From Vibrio thalassae (GTDB lineage Bacteria > Pseudomonadota > Gammaproteobacteria > Enterobacterales > Vibrionaceae): 53,686 nucleotides of DNA. The notes beneath the pieces are model-generated. The model searched no databases. It had not been told where the DNA came from and saw only the letters and a program-made list of their open reading frames with translations. The DNA lies in the NCBI RefSeq assembly GCF_900089835.1, contig NZ_OANU01000005.1, positions 1 through 53,686 on the forward strand, read 5' to 3'. How positions within the stretch are numbered: the stretch's first letter is position 1; every line of letters begins with the position of its first letter. The position numbers were made by a program, and so were the translations under genes. This document shows, in pieces, positions 8,993 through 18,207 of this stretch.

Positions 8993-10123
8993 TTAGTGGT
9001 CAATATAGAGATAATTCTGCCAACTCTTCATTCGTATCAAAACCTTACGCATAATAGAGACATGCGTAAAACTGTCTGAATAAATAGCAATTTCTGCGTT
9101 AGAGCCAGTTGGAAGAACGTACTGACTCATGTCATCTTCAATAACTAGTTTCACCATGGCTCGGCCCATAGTATTAAAACTTTGCGTGGTTCTTAATGTA
9201 CCGCTTGCCGATATTTGTCCCTCAGCAATTGTTGGTAACACTTCTACGACTTTACCTTTGAATACTTTGCCGGGTAACGCTCTGAACAAGAATTCTGCTT
9301 CAAATCCTGGTTGAAGACGCTGTAATGAGTTTTGACGAAATGCCCCAACGTAGAAATTTTCTTCAGTGTGGACGAACGTCATCAACGGAGCGAGCGGCAA
9401 CGGTACCGCCATCATACCCGGGCGAAGGGCGAGCTGAGTGACATAGCCGTCTGTTGGTGCACGAACGACGGTTTCTTCAAGATTGAACTCGGCTTGAATT
9501 AACTGTGCTTTAAGCTGGGCAACGGTGGTGTTTTCGCCATAAATTTGAGACTCAAACGCTAATCGAGCGCTCTCTTCTTTCGCTTGTGATGCCTCTAATG
9601 CAGCTTGATTTGCTTTGAAAGTTTGTAGACGAGTGTCTACTTGTTGTGCCGTAAATGCGCCTTTCTTAAAACCTGTCTGATAACGATCGTATTCTCGCTC
9701 TGCTTTATCGCGCTCTGCTAACGCTTTGATCGTGTCAGACTGAGCCGCTTTATACGCACTTTCCAATTGCAGCACGGCTTGCTGTGCATCGGCTAAAGCC
9801 GCCTTTGCGCGAATAACTTCGGCTTCAAATGGAATAGGGTCAATTCGGAACAACACATCGCCTTTTTCCAGCTGTTGGTTGGCTTGCACATCAACCTCGA
9901 TAACTTTGCCGCGCACACTAGAAACGATAGGGGTAGTGCTATAAAACTGACCACCGATTTGACTAAATGGGTGGTTATAGTTCATCAGCAAAATCAGTGT
10001 CCCAATGAGAACCACGCCACCGAGAACCGCTGTTGGTACTGTCCACTTGTTTAAAGGGATATTGAATATTTTAAAAATAGCAATACACAGTGCTGCGTAA
10101 GTGAGTATCAGTAATAAATCCAT
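8993..10123 (-). CDS. yiaV: HlyD/EmrA-type membrane fusion protein, YiaV-like
   Basis: Periplasmic adaptor anchored in the inner membrane. The 376 residues begin with two hydrophobic helices (about 1-25 and 30-50). A biotinyl-lipoyl half-motif follows (STTPIVSSVRGKVIEVDV), then a long alpha-helical hairpin rich in Ala, Glu and Gln (about 105-210), the second lipoyl half (VVRAPTDGYVTQLALRPG) and a beta-barrel. It is 3 bp behind the DUF3302 gene, the order seen for E. coli yiaW-yiaV, which supports the name. No transporter or outer-membrane channel gene is adjacent, so its export partner is unknown. Confidence 0.85.
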   Translation of the reverse strand: MDLLLILTYAALCIAIFKIFNIPLNKWTVPTAVLGGVVLIGTLILLMNYNHPFSQIGGQFYSTTPIVSSVRGKVIEVDVQANQQLEKGDVLFRIDPIPFEAEVIRAKAALADAQQAVLQLESAYKAAQSDTIKALAERDKAEREYDRYQTGFKKGAFTAQQVDTRLQTFKANQAALEASQAKEESARLAFESQIYGENTTVAQLKAQLIQAEFNLEETVVRAPTDGYVTQLALRPGMMAVPLPLAPLMTFVHTEENFYVGAFRQNSLQRLQPGFEAEFLFRALPGKVFKGKVVEVLPTIAEGQISASGTLRTTQSFNTMGRAMVKLVIEDDMSQYVLPTGSNAEIAIYSDSFTHVSIMRKVLIRMKSWQNYLYIDH

Positions 10124-10126
10124 GGA

Positions 10127-10501
10127 TTACTTCTCCTCTTCTTGTGTTTGACTGGCAGCCGTCGATTGCTTGCCTTTAAGATAAGTGACTTCTTGTTCAA
10201 GTTCGGAGACTTGATCGATAAGGCGCTCCAATCGATGATGGAGATCGTGCTGTTCTTCCTCCAACTTATGGAAGCCCCAACCACGCTCACTGCGCCATAA
10301 CGTTGCCCAGATCCATAGGAAAGGCCATATTGTGTGAAGCGTAAATAAGCTTACCCAGCCAGCAACATGTATGGCATCCTGATGTGGGTGGTCACGCTCT
10401 TTGGCGATTTCGTACGGAATGTCGTGAATGACGATAATTCCATAAAAAATAACCAGAGCAACGAAGACAAGAAGGCCTAAAGCAAAATAATCAAGAAACA
10501 T
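10127..10501 (-). CDS. yiaW: DUF3302 inner-membrane protein, YiaW-like
   Basis: Small membrane protein of unknown function, 124 residues. It has two hydrophobic helices (about 5-25 and 47-68) flanking a loop with HDIPYEIAKERDHPHQDAI, the conserved DUF3302 block. A predicted coiled coil (about 80-110, HRLERLIDQVSELEQEVTYL) and a Gln/Glu-rich tail follow. It is the first gene of a two-gene operon with the YiaV-like adaptor, 3 bp apart, so the two products probably act together in the envelope. Confidence 0.85.
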   Translation of the reverse strand: MFLDYFALGLLVFVALVIFYGIIVIHDIPYEIAKERDHPHQDAIHVAGWVSLFTLHTIWPFLWIWATLWRSERGWGFHKLEEEQHDLHHRLERLIDQVSELEQEVTYLKGKQSTAASQTQEEEK

Positions 10502-10614
10502 AATGCATCCTTGCTAACAAGTAATGAAGAGAACGATATGTTCATTCGGTAAGTTAAGTATCTGTTATATTTATGTATTAAACAACACTGTTCGGTAATT
10601 AAAAGGGTATAAAG

Positions 10615-11505
10615 TTGGGATTTATTGGAGAGGCAGCTGCGGTAGGCGCTGCGATGGTTTGGGCAATTGCAACGTGGATTTACAGTCAGTTTTCACATCA
10701 CTTTACTGCGTTACAACTTAACATTATCAAAGGCTCCATTGCGTCTGTAATGATGTTGCTTGTTTTGCCTTTCACGCCCATGCCAGAGGTCGCCATTGAC
10801 GCCAAATACCTTTGGGTTTTAGGTATTTCAGGCGTTATTGGTATTGCTATTGGCGATAGTGCGTACTTCGCTGCTTTGAAAAGAATTGGTGCCAATAAAA
10901 CCCTACTGCTCGAATCCTTGGCTCCCCCCTTGTCAGGTGTGCTTGCTTTAGTTTTTTTGGGGGCAGTGCTTCAGCTACAAAGTTGGCTAGGCATTTTCAT
11001 TACTACTATCGCGGTCACTGCGGTGATATTTCAACCCAATGACATAGATGGTGAGCAAACTAATCTTCAAGGGGTTGGTTACGGACTTGTTGCCAGTGTG
11101 TGTCAGGCATCTGGCGTCGTCATCTCGCACTTCGCTTTAGTACAAGGCGATCTTCCACCATTATTAGGCGCTTTAATTCGGCTCGTCATTGGTGTTTTAG
11201 CCGTGATGGTCATTATATGTTTCGTTGAGAAAAAGCCATTCGCCACTATTCTTTCACTGGGACGCGATATGTCGAGTAACAACTGGAGTTGGTTGCTCGC
11301 AGCGATATTTGTAGGAACATTCCTAGCGTTATGGTTGCAACAAGTAGCCTTGAAACACGCTAATCCAGCTATTGCACAAACATTAATCGCGACCAGCCCA
11401 CTGTTTATTCTCATTATTTATGCGATTCGTGGAGAAAGAGTCACTAAACGCAGCGTATTGGGCACCCTTTGTGCACTCGGAGGAATATCACTGTTCTTCC
11501 TCTAA
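10615..11505 (+). CDS. EamA/DMT-family transporter
   Basis: Inner-membrane transporter of the drug/metabolite superfamily. The 296 residues contain about ten hydrophobic segments in two EamA repeats; the first has GIAIGDSAYFAALKRIGANK and the second QQVALKHANPAIAQTLIATSP. Both are typical positions of the EamA motif before the last helices of each repeat. The start is TTG at 10615, with aaaaggg 8 bases upstream and no better ATG. It is divergent from yiaW and ends in a bidirectional terminator. The substrate cannot be deduced. Confidence 0.85.
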   Translation: MGFIGEAAAVGAAMVWAIATWIYSQFSHHFTALQLNIIKGSIASVMMLLVLPFTPMPEVAIDAKYLWVLGISGVIGIAIGDSAYFAALKRIGANKTLLLESLAPPLSGVLALVFLGAVLQLQSWLGIFITTIAVTAVIFQPNDIDGEQTNLQGVGYGLVASVCQASGVVISHFALVQGDLPPLLGALIRLVIGVLAVMVIICFVEKKPFATILSLGRDMSSNNWSWLLAAIFVGTFLALWLQQVALKHANPAIAQTLIATSPLFILIIYAIRGERVTKRSVLGTLCALGGISLFFL

Positions 11506-11533
11506 GCGTATTCGACGGGCAGGAAATAAACCT

Positions 11534-11561
11534 AAATGCCTACTTAGCTAAGTAGGCATTT
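11534..11561. terminator. bidirectional terminator
   Basis: A perfect 13-bp stem (aaatgcctactta / taagtaggcattt) separates two converging genes. The stop codon of the minus-strand zinc-ribbon gene lies inside the hairpin. Confidence 0.85.
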
Positions 11562-13022
11562 TAGTGTCATTGGAACGTCGGTCACACCTAAACGTTGTGC
11601 GGCCGTTTGACCGTGTTTATCTTGATAGCACAGGTTATGCCACGCTCTAAAAATATCCAATAGTGGATGAATTCCCGCTGGTCTTAGCTTTCTTCTCGGC
11701 TCGTTAATAAAACTTTCAAACAGCAACTGAAATCGCTCTTGGTAAAAATCGATCTGTTCGGTTGAGGCGGTTTTTAGCCAATGAGAGGCATTTGGATTAC
11801 TGCCTGCTAAATAACATATTCCCTTACTGGCTCCAGAAGGTTGACGAGTCACTGCCCAGCGATCACGCCACCACCCCATAAGCACGACATCTATCGTTTC
11901 AGACACCTCTGAATCAGACCAATGATCATCTTGCTCAACGTACATGAGATCCACGTTGCCTGTCTGGATTCGAGGCAAGCAGACGGTGAGCGCCGCTGAG
12001 CGCAAGACTGGGTCTTGCGGCATATAAATCGAAACCCGTTTACTAGGGGTTAATGAGCGTAAAATGTGCAGGTAATGGGCATAAGAGGTGTAGGGCGCAC
12101 GTATTAGTGCTCCAACTGCTGGATAGCTAAATGAAGCGAAGTTACCTAATGGATCTTCAACATTACTGCGTGCCAGAATATTTTGATACTTAACGTCGAT
12201 ACGGCTTTTCAGATCGTCTGTGGGTATGTTGACTTCATTATTATTCTCAGCACTGTAATCGGATGGCACGATATGACAATTGGCTTGAAACGCATTGTGA
12301 TCTGTCAGCGTTGTTGGCGAGTCGTTGAGAGAATAATTGGTATGCTGGCAGAGCACATAACCCGAATTAGCGTCACAGGTTGCGAACCAAAAAACACCAT
12401 TGTTACTGTGAGGCTGAAGCGTCCGGTAATTGGACGTCAGCTGATACTGCTCGGCATGGTTGATCCAGCGCGCATCAATATCAGCGAGTTTGCGTCGGCA
12501 TCGGCTAGCAATTTGGTCAATATGATCATAGAAAGTTTTGGGGTTGATTTCGAGCTTGCGACAGATCTCTCTTACTGAGTAACCGGTGAATAGAAGCCCT
12601 AGCATCGTTTCTTGAAAAACGCGCTTTTTGTTGCTGCCGGACCATCGGTCTACAAAGGTTCCTTGGCAGGATTTGCAACGGTACCGCTGACGATCGCCAC
12701 TAAATCCAAAAGCGTGATAACGATCTTTGTGTGTATGGACAGAGAGACCATAGTTGTCACATTGAACGTCTTTGCAAGAAGGTAACCCCTCGTGATGATG
12801 CTGGCTCAGGCGAGCGAGCTCGTGCAGAACTTCCTGATTATTGAGTAGGGGGGGAAACGCGCCACACTCTCGGCATACCATCGCTGGCCTTTTAGGATTA
12901 CTGTGCTGCAGGATATAAAGGTTTGCATCACTTCGTCCAAAATTGTCACACGCCAATGTTTTACAAAAATTGAGCTGTAATCCACTTTCGGCTAACGGCA
13001 GTCTGCCTTCTGACACGTTCAC
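11544..13022 (-). CDS. zinc-ribbon, helix-turn-helix, transposase-like protein
   Basis: Function not established. The 492 residues begin with two zinc-ribbon units built alike: CKTLACDNFG with CRECGAFPP, then CKDVQCDNYG with YRCKSCQGTF. A helix-turn-helix follows near residues 150-190 (GYSVREICRKLEINPKTFYDHI). This N-terminal plan resembles IS1/InsA-type transposases. The C-terminal half is conserved-looking but has no DDE motif I can recognise. No inverted repeats flank the gene, and its own terminators bracket it. It sits beside deoD as a stable chromosomal gene. A domesticated transposase acting as a DNA-binding protein is my inference. Confidence 0.6.
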   Translation of the reverse strand: MNVSEGRLPLAESGLQLNFCKTLACDNFGRSDANLYILQHSNPKRPAMVCRECGAFPPLLNNQEVLHELARLSQHHHEGLPSCKDVQCDNYGLSVHTHKDRYHAFGFSGDRQRYRCKSCQGTFVDRWSGSNKKRVFQETMLGLLFTGYSVREICRKLEINPKTFYDHIDQIASRCRRKLADIDARWINHAEQYQLTSNYRTLQPHSNNGVFWFATCDANSGYVLCQHTNYSLNDSPTTLTDHNAFQANCHIVPSDYSAENNNEVNIPTDDLKSRIDVKYQNILARSNVEDPLGNFASFSYPAVGALIRAPYTSYAHYLHILRSLTPSKRVSIYMPQDPVLRSAALTVCLPRIQTGNVDLMYVEQDDHWSDSEVSETIDVVLMGWWRDRWAVTRQPSGASKGICYLAGSNPNASHWLKTASTEQIDFYQERFQLLFESFINEPRRKLRPAGIHPLLDIFRAWHNLCYQDKHGQTAAQRLGVTDVPMTLKCLLS

Positions 13023-13057
13023 CCCCTATGGTTCGGTCGAGTTCCTTGGCAAAGAAA

Positions 13058-13086
13058 AGCCAGCTCATTCAGGCATTGAGCTAGCT
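13058..13086 (-). terminator. terminator after deoD
   Basis: Stem agctagctca / tgagctggct (one G-T pair) followed by tttt in the minus-strand transcript, directly after the deoD stop. Confidence 0.75.
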
Positions 13087-13093
13087 TTATTCT

Positions 13094-13804
13094 TTAAATA
13101 TTGATTGCGGTTTCTAGTGCTACCACCATCATGTCATTAAATGACTTTTGACGGTCTTCTGAGCTGAGTTTCTCGCCACGAATAATATGGTCAGATACTG
13201 TCAGTACGGTCAGTGCTTTAGCACCTAAATCAGCAGCAACACCGTAGATACCAGCCGCTTCCATATCGACGCCAAGAATGCCTAGATGCTTCATTTTATC
13301 GAAAATGTCTGCTTCTGGAGTATAGAAAAGATCCGCAGAGAAAATATTACCTACTTTTATTGGTACTTCTTGTAAGCGCGCTTGTTTCACTGCTTCTTCG
13401 AGTAGGCCGTAGTCGGCGATAGCTGCAAAGTCATGATCGTTAAAACGGATACGGTTCACTTTGGAGTCGGTTGATGCGCCCATACCGATAACGACGTCCA
13501 TTAGGTTAACGTCGTCACGTACCGCACCGCAACTACCAACGCGGATAACGTTTTTTACGCCGTAATCTTTGATTAGTTCGTGAACGTAAATGCAGCACGA
13601 TGGGATACCCATACCGTGGCCCATTACCGACACTTTTTTACCTTTATAAGTACCAGTGAAGCCAAACATGTTGCGTACGTCACACACCTTTACCACGTCT
13701 TCAAGGAAAGTTTCCGCGATATATTGGGCGCGAAGTGGGTCACCTGGCATGAGTACAGTTTCCGCGAAATCACCTGGATTAGCATTAATGTGTGGGGTAG
13801 CCAT
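13094..13804 (-). CDS. deoD: purine nucleoside phosphorylase DeoD
   Basis: Splits purine (deoxy)nucleosides with phosphate to the base and (deoxy)ribose 1-phosphate in nucleoside salvage. The 236 residues match the hexameric bacterial enzyme: [15 protein letters not shown] at the N-terminus (phosphate loop), [10 protein letters not shown] near 60, IRVGSCGAV near 90, [12 protein letters not shown] near 180 (ribose-binding Glu) and the catalytic Asp in TVSDHI near 203. A ribosome site (taggagtg) precedes the ATG. It stands alone, not in a deoCAB operon. Vibrios often carry two deoD genes, and this location suits the second one. Confidence 0.95.
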   Translation of the reverse strand: MATPHINANPGDFAETVLMPGDPLRAQYIAETFLEDVVKVCDVRNMFGFTGTYKGKKVSVMGHGMGIPSCCIYVHELIKDYGVKNVIRVGSCGAVRDDVNLMDVVIGMGASTDSKVNRIRFNDHDFAAIADYGLLEEAVKQARLQEVPIKVGNIFSADLFYTPEADIFDKMKHLGILGVDMEAAGIYGVAADLGAKALTVLTVSDHIIRGEKLSSEDRQKSFNDMMVVALETAINI

Positions 13805-14049
13805 TGTATCACTCCTAAGGTTTAACTAATTTTGTTGAACGTATTGTTCGTTGTTGAGGGGGAGTTTATATCGTTAAATTGGTGTTCTATGAGATTGTGG
13901 TCACATTCTTGCGGGTGATTATATAAAAGTCTGACAATGATAACTAAATATGTTGAAAGTGGTTAGGCAATCGATTTTTACCAATAAAATCCATCGGTGT
14001 AAGATTTATTTTGTTCGGTGTGAACCAAATAGCAGCTCGTCACATATAA

Positions 14050-14070
14050 TTGTACAAGACAAAATTTTGT
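14050..14070. promoter_or_regulatory. candidate operator upstream of the ybgA-merR-phr operon
   Basis: The gap 13805-14128 is AT-rich. Close before the operon it holds ttgtacaa followed by the perfect 12-base palindrome acaaaattttgt (14059-14070). A MerR-type regulator is encoded in the same operon, so this is a plausible autoregulatory site. No consensus -35/-10 pair is clear. Confidence 0.35.
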
Positions 14071-14128
14071 ATCACCTGATTGGTGACCACCATCTAAAGA
14101 TGTAATGTTAAGTAGCGAGGGATTTAAC

Positions 14129-15079
14129 ATGGAAGACGCAATCGTTGTAGGAATTAGCTCCTGTTTATTAGGTGAAAAAGTTCGCTTCGACTCTGGACAT
14201 AAGCAGAGCAGCTATGTAAACAAAGAATTGGCGGACTATTTCGACTTTGTGTCAGTTTGTCCTGAAGTTGGAATGGGGCTTCCCGTACCAAGACCAACCA
14301 TACGATTGATCACGAACGAAGAACGTATTGCTCTAGTCGATACCAAAGACTATACACGCGATCACACCGACGGCATGATACGTTTCACACGCGAGAAAGT
14401 AGCTGAAATCAAAGACACTGAAATGTGCGGTTATATCGTTTGTGCCAAGTCGCCAAGCTGCGGAATGGAACGAGTAAAGGTGTATGGTAATGGCCATGCT
14501 TCCACAGACGGCATTGGCTTGTACACCAAGCATCTGATGAAGCAAATGCCTTGGTTGCCAGTGGAAGAGGATGGGCGACTTAATGATCCTGTCTTGAAAG
14601 AGAACTTCATTTCTCGCGTATATAGCTTGAAAGACTTCTATCGCTCTATGGAAGGTAAACCAACACCCGGAAAAATTATTGCTTTCCACTCTCGATACAA
14701 ACTGACGCTAATGGCTCACGACCCTAGTGCATACAAGTCGTTGGGACGTCTTGTAGCCAATCAAATTGACTACAATCCAGATGAGTTTTATCAAGCGTAC
14801 CGAACAGGATTAATGGATGCGCTTAAAAATCGCGCTAGCAGAAAAAATGTTTCGAATGTGCTTATGCACATTCAGGGTTATTTCAAGCGCGCCCTCAACA
14901 AAGATGAAAAAGCCGAACTTGCCAAAGTCATTGATGATTATCGTGTAGGTTTGCTGCCAATTCTGGCGCCGCTTACTCTAATCAAGCATTACTTGAACGC
15001 TTACCCAGATGACTATTTGGCGGATCAAATTTTCCTACAGCCTCATCCAGAAGAGATGCGTTTACGTTATGGGCTGTAA
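14129..15079 (+). CDS. ybgA: YbgA-like protein, DUF523 plus DUF1722
   Basis: Two-domain protein commonly next to photolyase genes. The N-terminal DUF523 part has the Cys-containing blocks ISSCLLGEKVRFD, VCPEVGMGLPVPRPTIRL and CAKSPSCGMERV. The C-terminal DUF1722 (YbgA) part starts near residue 185 with IIAFHSRYKLTLMAHDPSAY. I chose ATG 14129, giving 316 residues, because gcgaggga lies at the right distance; an in-frame ATG at 14105 has no such site. Biochemical role is not established; a thiouracil desulfurase-like activity has been discussed for DUF523. It is first of a coupled operon and overlaps the next gene by 11 bases. Confidence 0.88.
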   Translation: MEDAIVVGISSCLLGEKVRFDSGHKQSSYVNKELADYFDFVSVCPEVGMGLPVPRPTIRLITNEERIALVDTKDYTRDHTDGMIRFTREKVAEIKDTEMCGYIVCAKSPSCGMERVKVYGNGHASTDGIGLYTKHLMKQMPWLPVEEDGRLNDPVLKENFISRVYSLKDFYRSMEGKPTPGKIIAFHSRYKLTLMAHDPSAYKSLGRLVANQIDYNPDEFYQAYRTGLMDALKNRASRKNVSNVLMHIQGYFKRALNKDEKAELAKVIDDYRVGLLPILAPLTLIKHYLNAYPDDYLADQIFLQPHPEEMRLRYGL

Positions 15080-15875
15080 AGAAAGGCGCTATGCCATCCG
15101 TGAAATAGCAGACTTAACCGGGATTAAGCCTGTTACGTTGCGAGCATGGCAGCGTCGTTATAATCTGGTGCAGCCATTACGTACAGACAAGGGCCACCGA
15201 CTCTATACTGCTGACGATCTGGAGAAGATAAAAACCATTCAGAGCTGGCTCAATAAAGGCGTCTCTATCGGTAAAGTTAAGTCGCTTCTAGAGTCGGATG
15301 TTATTTCTAGCGCAGTAGAAGATTCAAACCAACTAGAAGAAGTGTCGGACACGATTGATGCTTTAGGGGATTTGGATGGCAACAAAACCGACCGACTAAT
15401 ATCAATGGTTCTCAAGGAATATCCACTGTCGATCGTGGAGTCGAAATTTGTTATTCCTATTTTAGCGGCTATCCATTTTTTGAAGCTTGGTCCTCGTGCG
15501 TTGCAGCTTGCTCTATTCAAAACTATGTTCGTTAAACACCTAACGATATTAATCAATTCAGAGAGTAAACGCGGTCATCGACCTGACAGAGTCATGGTAA
15601 ATTTGGATGAAACGGGCAATCTTTATGCTTGGCTCTACTACGCACAATTGATTGAAAGAGGTGAAAGAGTTGTATTGTTAGACGGTGTAGAAGAAGTCAG
15701 TACGCTGTTTAGTGATGCCAGTCATTACAAGGCAATCCATGTTTTTGCGCAGAAATCTCTCCCCGAAAAACAGCTTGATGCGATTTTAGAAGCTAAGGAA
15801 ATGGAAACTGGTAACGTTTATGTCTCGCCGGTTATCGCTCATTTGATAGAAGAAAGACAGGGGGCGGCTTCATGA
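15069..15875 (+). CDS. MerR-family regulator of the photolyase operon
   Basis: Transcription factor of 268 residues. The N-terminal winged helix-turn-helix reads YAIREIADLTGIKPVTLRAWQRRYNLVQPLR, the pattern of MerR proteins of the CarH/LitR/MlrA branch. The C-terminal region lies where such proteins have a cobalamin-binding-like module, but the DxHxxG B12 ligand motif is not visible. Light sensing through B12 is therefore not supported. The start at 15069 is taken because it puts the domain at the N-terminus and overlaps the upstream stop by 11 bases. It overlaps phr by four bases (ATGA), and likely controls its own operon. Confidence 0.85.
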   Translation: MGCKERRYAIREIADLTGIKPVTLRAWQRRYNLVQPLRTDKGHRLYTADDLEKIKTIQSWLNKGVSIGKVKSLLESDVISSAVEDSNQLEEVSDTIDALGDLDGNKTDRLISMVLKEYPLSIVESKFVIPILAAIHFLKLGPRALQLALFKTMFVKHLTILINSESKRGHRPDRVMVNLDETGNLYAWLYYAQLIERGERVVLLDGVEEVSTLFSDASHYKAIHVFAQKSLPEKQLDAILEAKEMETGNVYVSPVIAHLIEERQGAAS

Positions 15876-17275
15876 GGCTAGTTCTTTTTAATCGAGATCT
15901 GAGGGTTATCGATAATACGGCACTTGTTGAGGCAATAGATGGGCACACTCCCGTCGTAGCCGCTTTTGTTGCTACACCAAAGCAATGGGAACGTCATTTT
16001 CTTTCTCCCATTCAGGCCGATTTGATTCAGCGCCGTCTGCACGTATTAAAGGGTGAATTAGAGCAGCTAAATGTGCCTTTCATTTATCATGAAGCACGAG
16101 ATTATGCGGATGCTAACCAGTGGCTAGTTACGGTGGCACAGCAACTCGGCATTAACAAAGTGTTCGTAAATCGCGACTATGAGGTAAATGAGGCATGGCG
16201 ACTGCAACAGCTGGCGAAGTTGGGTGAAGGCAAATGGAGTGTTGAGAGCTTTGATGATAAATGCATTCTAAGACCTGGGGCCGTCCTTAATCAAAAAGGA
16301 GAGTATTTCAAAGTATTTACCCCTTTCAAAAGATCGTGGCAAAAAATGGTGGGTAACGTCGCGGTGCGCAAACCTCAGGTATCGGTGCAAGTATCTGTAC
16401 CATCCGGTCTCTTGTTCGAGAAGGACTCAAAATTTTCATTTCCAACCAGAGACAGCTCGAAATGGAGTGTCAGTAGTGATGACATCATTCACCAACTGAG
16501 AGCGTTTTCAGCAGAAAAAGCGACTCGATACCAAGCTGAACGAGATTTCCCTGCTCTAGATAGCACCAGTATGATGAGCCCCTACCTTGCTATTGGCGCT
16601 GTTTCGGCTCGTCAGTGCGTGGCTAGACTGTATTACGATTCGCTAAATGCTCCCTTGTCTTTGGGAGCCGAGACTTGGCTGAGTGAGCTTATCTGGCGAG
16701 AATTTTACCAGCACCTGATCTACTTCGAGCCTAAACTCTGCAAGCATCGTGGATACTTAGCTTGGGAGAGACACCTCAATTGGGTTGGCCAACGTGACCA
16801 TTTTGAAAAGTGGTGTGAGGCTAGAACCGGTTACCCTATTGTTGACGCTGCAATGAGACAGCTCAACAGCACTGGGTGGATGCACAATAGGTTGAGAATG
16901 GTGGTAGCCAGTTTCTTGACTAAAGATTTGCACTTAGATTGGCGACTGGGAGAGCAGTACTTTATGTCTCAGCTTATTGATGGAGACTTTGCTGCTAACA
17001 ACGGAGGGTGGCAGTGGTGTGCATCAACAGGCTGTGACGGGCAACCCTATTTTCGTATTTTTAATCCCATTAGTCAGGGGGAAAAGTTTGACAGCAATGG
17101 TGAGTTTATAAGGAGCTGGATCCCAGAATTGAAGTCTGTTCCTAACAAGTTTATTCATAAACCTTGGCTTTGGAACGAGTTCGATAATCTTGATTATCCT
17201 GAGCCTATGGTTGATCACAAGACACAAAGAGAGATAACCTTAGCACTGTATAAAGATGCAAAGGACCAACATTGA
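15872..17275 (+). CDS. phrB: deoxyribodipyrimidine photolyase
   Basis: Light-driven repair of UV cyclobutane pyrimidine dimers with FAD and an antenna chromophore. The 467 residues start RLVLFNRDLRVIDNTAL, the antenna-binding N-terminal fold. The FAD-binding half carries SPYLAIGAVSARQ, WLSELIWREFYQHL, TGYPIVDAAMRQLNSTGWMH and LIDGDFAANNGGWQWCASTG, with the conserved Trp residues of the electron chain. This is the class I (CPD) photolyase pattern with normal length. Translation is coupled: its ATG overlaps the merR stop by 4 bases and its TGA overlaps the next ATG. Confidence 0.95.
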   Translation: MRLVLFNRDLRVIDNTALVEAIDGHTPVVAAFVATPKQWERHFLSPIQADLIQRRLHVLKGELEQLNVPFIYHEARDYADANQWLVTVAQQLGINKVFVNRDYEVNEAWRLQQLAKLGEGKWSVESFDDKCILRPGAVLNQKGEYFKVFTPFKRSWQKMVGNVAVRKPQVSVQVSVPSGLLFEKDSKFSFPTRDSSKWSVSSDDIIHQLRAFSAEKATRYQAERDFPALDSTSMMSPYLAIGAVSARQCVARLYYDSLNAPLSLGAETWLSELIWREFYQHLIYFEPKLCKHRGYLAWERHLNWVGQRDHFEKWCEARTGYPIVDAAMRQLNSTGWMHNRLRMVVASFLTKDLHLDWRLGEQYFMSQLIDGDFAANNGGWQWCASTGCDGQPYFRIFNPISQGEKFDSNGEFIRSWIPELKSVPNKFIHKPWLWNEFDNLDYPEPMVDHKTQREITLALYKDAKDQH

Positions 17276-18186
17276 TGCTTCGTAAAACCCTGATCGCCGC
17301 ATGTTTAGGCTTTTCACACTGGTTGAGTGCAGCCACTTACTCGCTGCCAACAGATGGAAGTAATATGGTAGGCACATTGCAATATCACAGTGTAGTGGCA
17401 GGAGAAACCATGTCAGATATTGCCAAGCAATACGATGTTGGTTTTCTCTCGCTGATGGCGGCTAATAAAGGTGTGGATCCCTTTTTACCTCAAGAAGGGT
17501 ACGTGCTGACGATCCCCAGTCAGGCGATTTTGCCTCACGTAGACTACAAAGGCATCGTGATTAACTTAGCTGAGCTACGACTCTACTATTTTGAGCCAGA
17601 CAAAAACTTGGTACACATTTTCCCCGTCGGAATCGGTAGAATTGGTCAGGACACCCCGGAAATGACCACTAAAATTAGCCAGCTTAGAGAAGCGCCAACT
17701 TGGACTCCGCCAGCATCGATACGTAAAGAATACTTAGCCAAAGGTGTGGAGCTACCACCTGTAGTGCCCGCTGGTCCTGAAAACCCACTAGGTGACTACG
17801 CCATGCGGTTAGCCTATGGTACGGGGTCATACCTCATACATGGCACGAACAAGGATTTCGGTATTGGCCTTCGAGTGAGTGCTGGTTGTATTCGTATGGA
17901 CCCAAAAGACATCGACTGGTTATTCCATGAAGTAAAAGTTGGTTTGCAAGTTCGTATCATTGATGAACCGATCAAGATAGCGCTCGAGCCCGATCGCAGC
18001 GTGTTCATTGAAGCGCATGAACCATTAACTCGCAGTGATGGTACGAAAAAGGAAATGATCATCCCTCAAGAGCTGACTTGGTGGCTCGACGAGTACGGCA
18101 TTAATGACCGAATTGCTCGAGCAGCGGTGCTTGCCCAAAATGGAGTACCTATTGAAGTAGTGCCAGCAATGAAGGGGCTAGAATAG
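17275..18186 (+). CDS. L,D-transpeptidase (ErfK/YbiS/YcfS/YnhG family) with LysM
   Basis: Periplasmic enzyme that makes 3-3 crosslinks in peptidoglycan or links Braun lipoprotein to it. The 303-residue protein has a signal peptide (about 1-21), a LysM domain (about 40-85, YHSVVAGETMSDIAKQYDVG) and a YkuD catalytic domain (about 95-225). The active-site block starts HGTNKDFGIG and ends SAGCIRM, with the catalytic Cys near 205. The ATG at 17275 shares one base with the phr stop. The next gene, facing it, encodes an Lpp-like lipoprotein with a C-terminal Lys, the natural substrate of ErfK-type enzymes. This supports a lipoprotein-anchoring role. Confidence 0.92.
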   Translation: MLRKTLIAACLGFSHWLSAATYSLPTDGSNMVGTLQYHSVVAGETMSDIAKQYDVGFLSLMAANKGVDPFLPQEGYVLTIPSQAILPHVDYKGIVINLAELRLYYFEPDKNLVHIFPVGIGRIGQDTPEMTTKISQLREAPTWTPPASIRKEYLAKGVELPPVVPAGPENPLGDYAMRLAYGTGSYLIHGTNKDFGIGLRVSAGCIRMDPKDIDWLFHEVKVGLQVRIIDEPIKIALEPDRSVFIEAHEPLTRSDGTKKEMIIPQELTWWLDEYGINDRIARAAVLAQNGVPIEVVPAMKGLE

Positions 18187-18207
18187 CGAACCGTTGACAC
18201 TAAGCAT

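Noticed and set aside
12183..12578. 131-codon ORF antisense to the zinc-ribbon gene
   Set aside because: Fully inside a better-supported gene, no ribosome site, no family resemblance.
15069..15875. B12-dependent light-sensor (CarH/LitR) call for the MerR protein
   Set aside because: The DxHxxG cobalamin-binding motif is not visible, so only the MerR DNA-binding domain is claimed.
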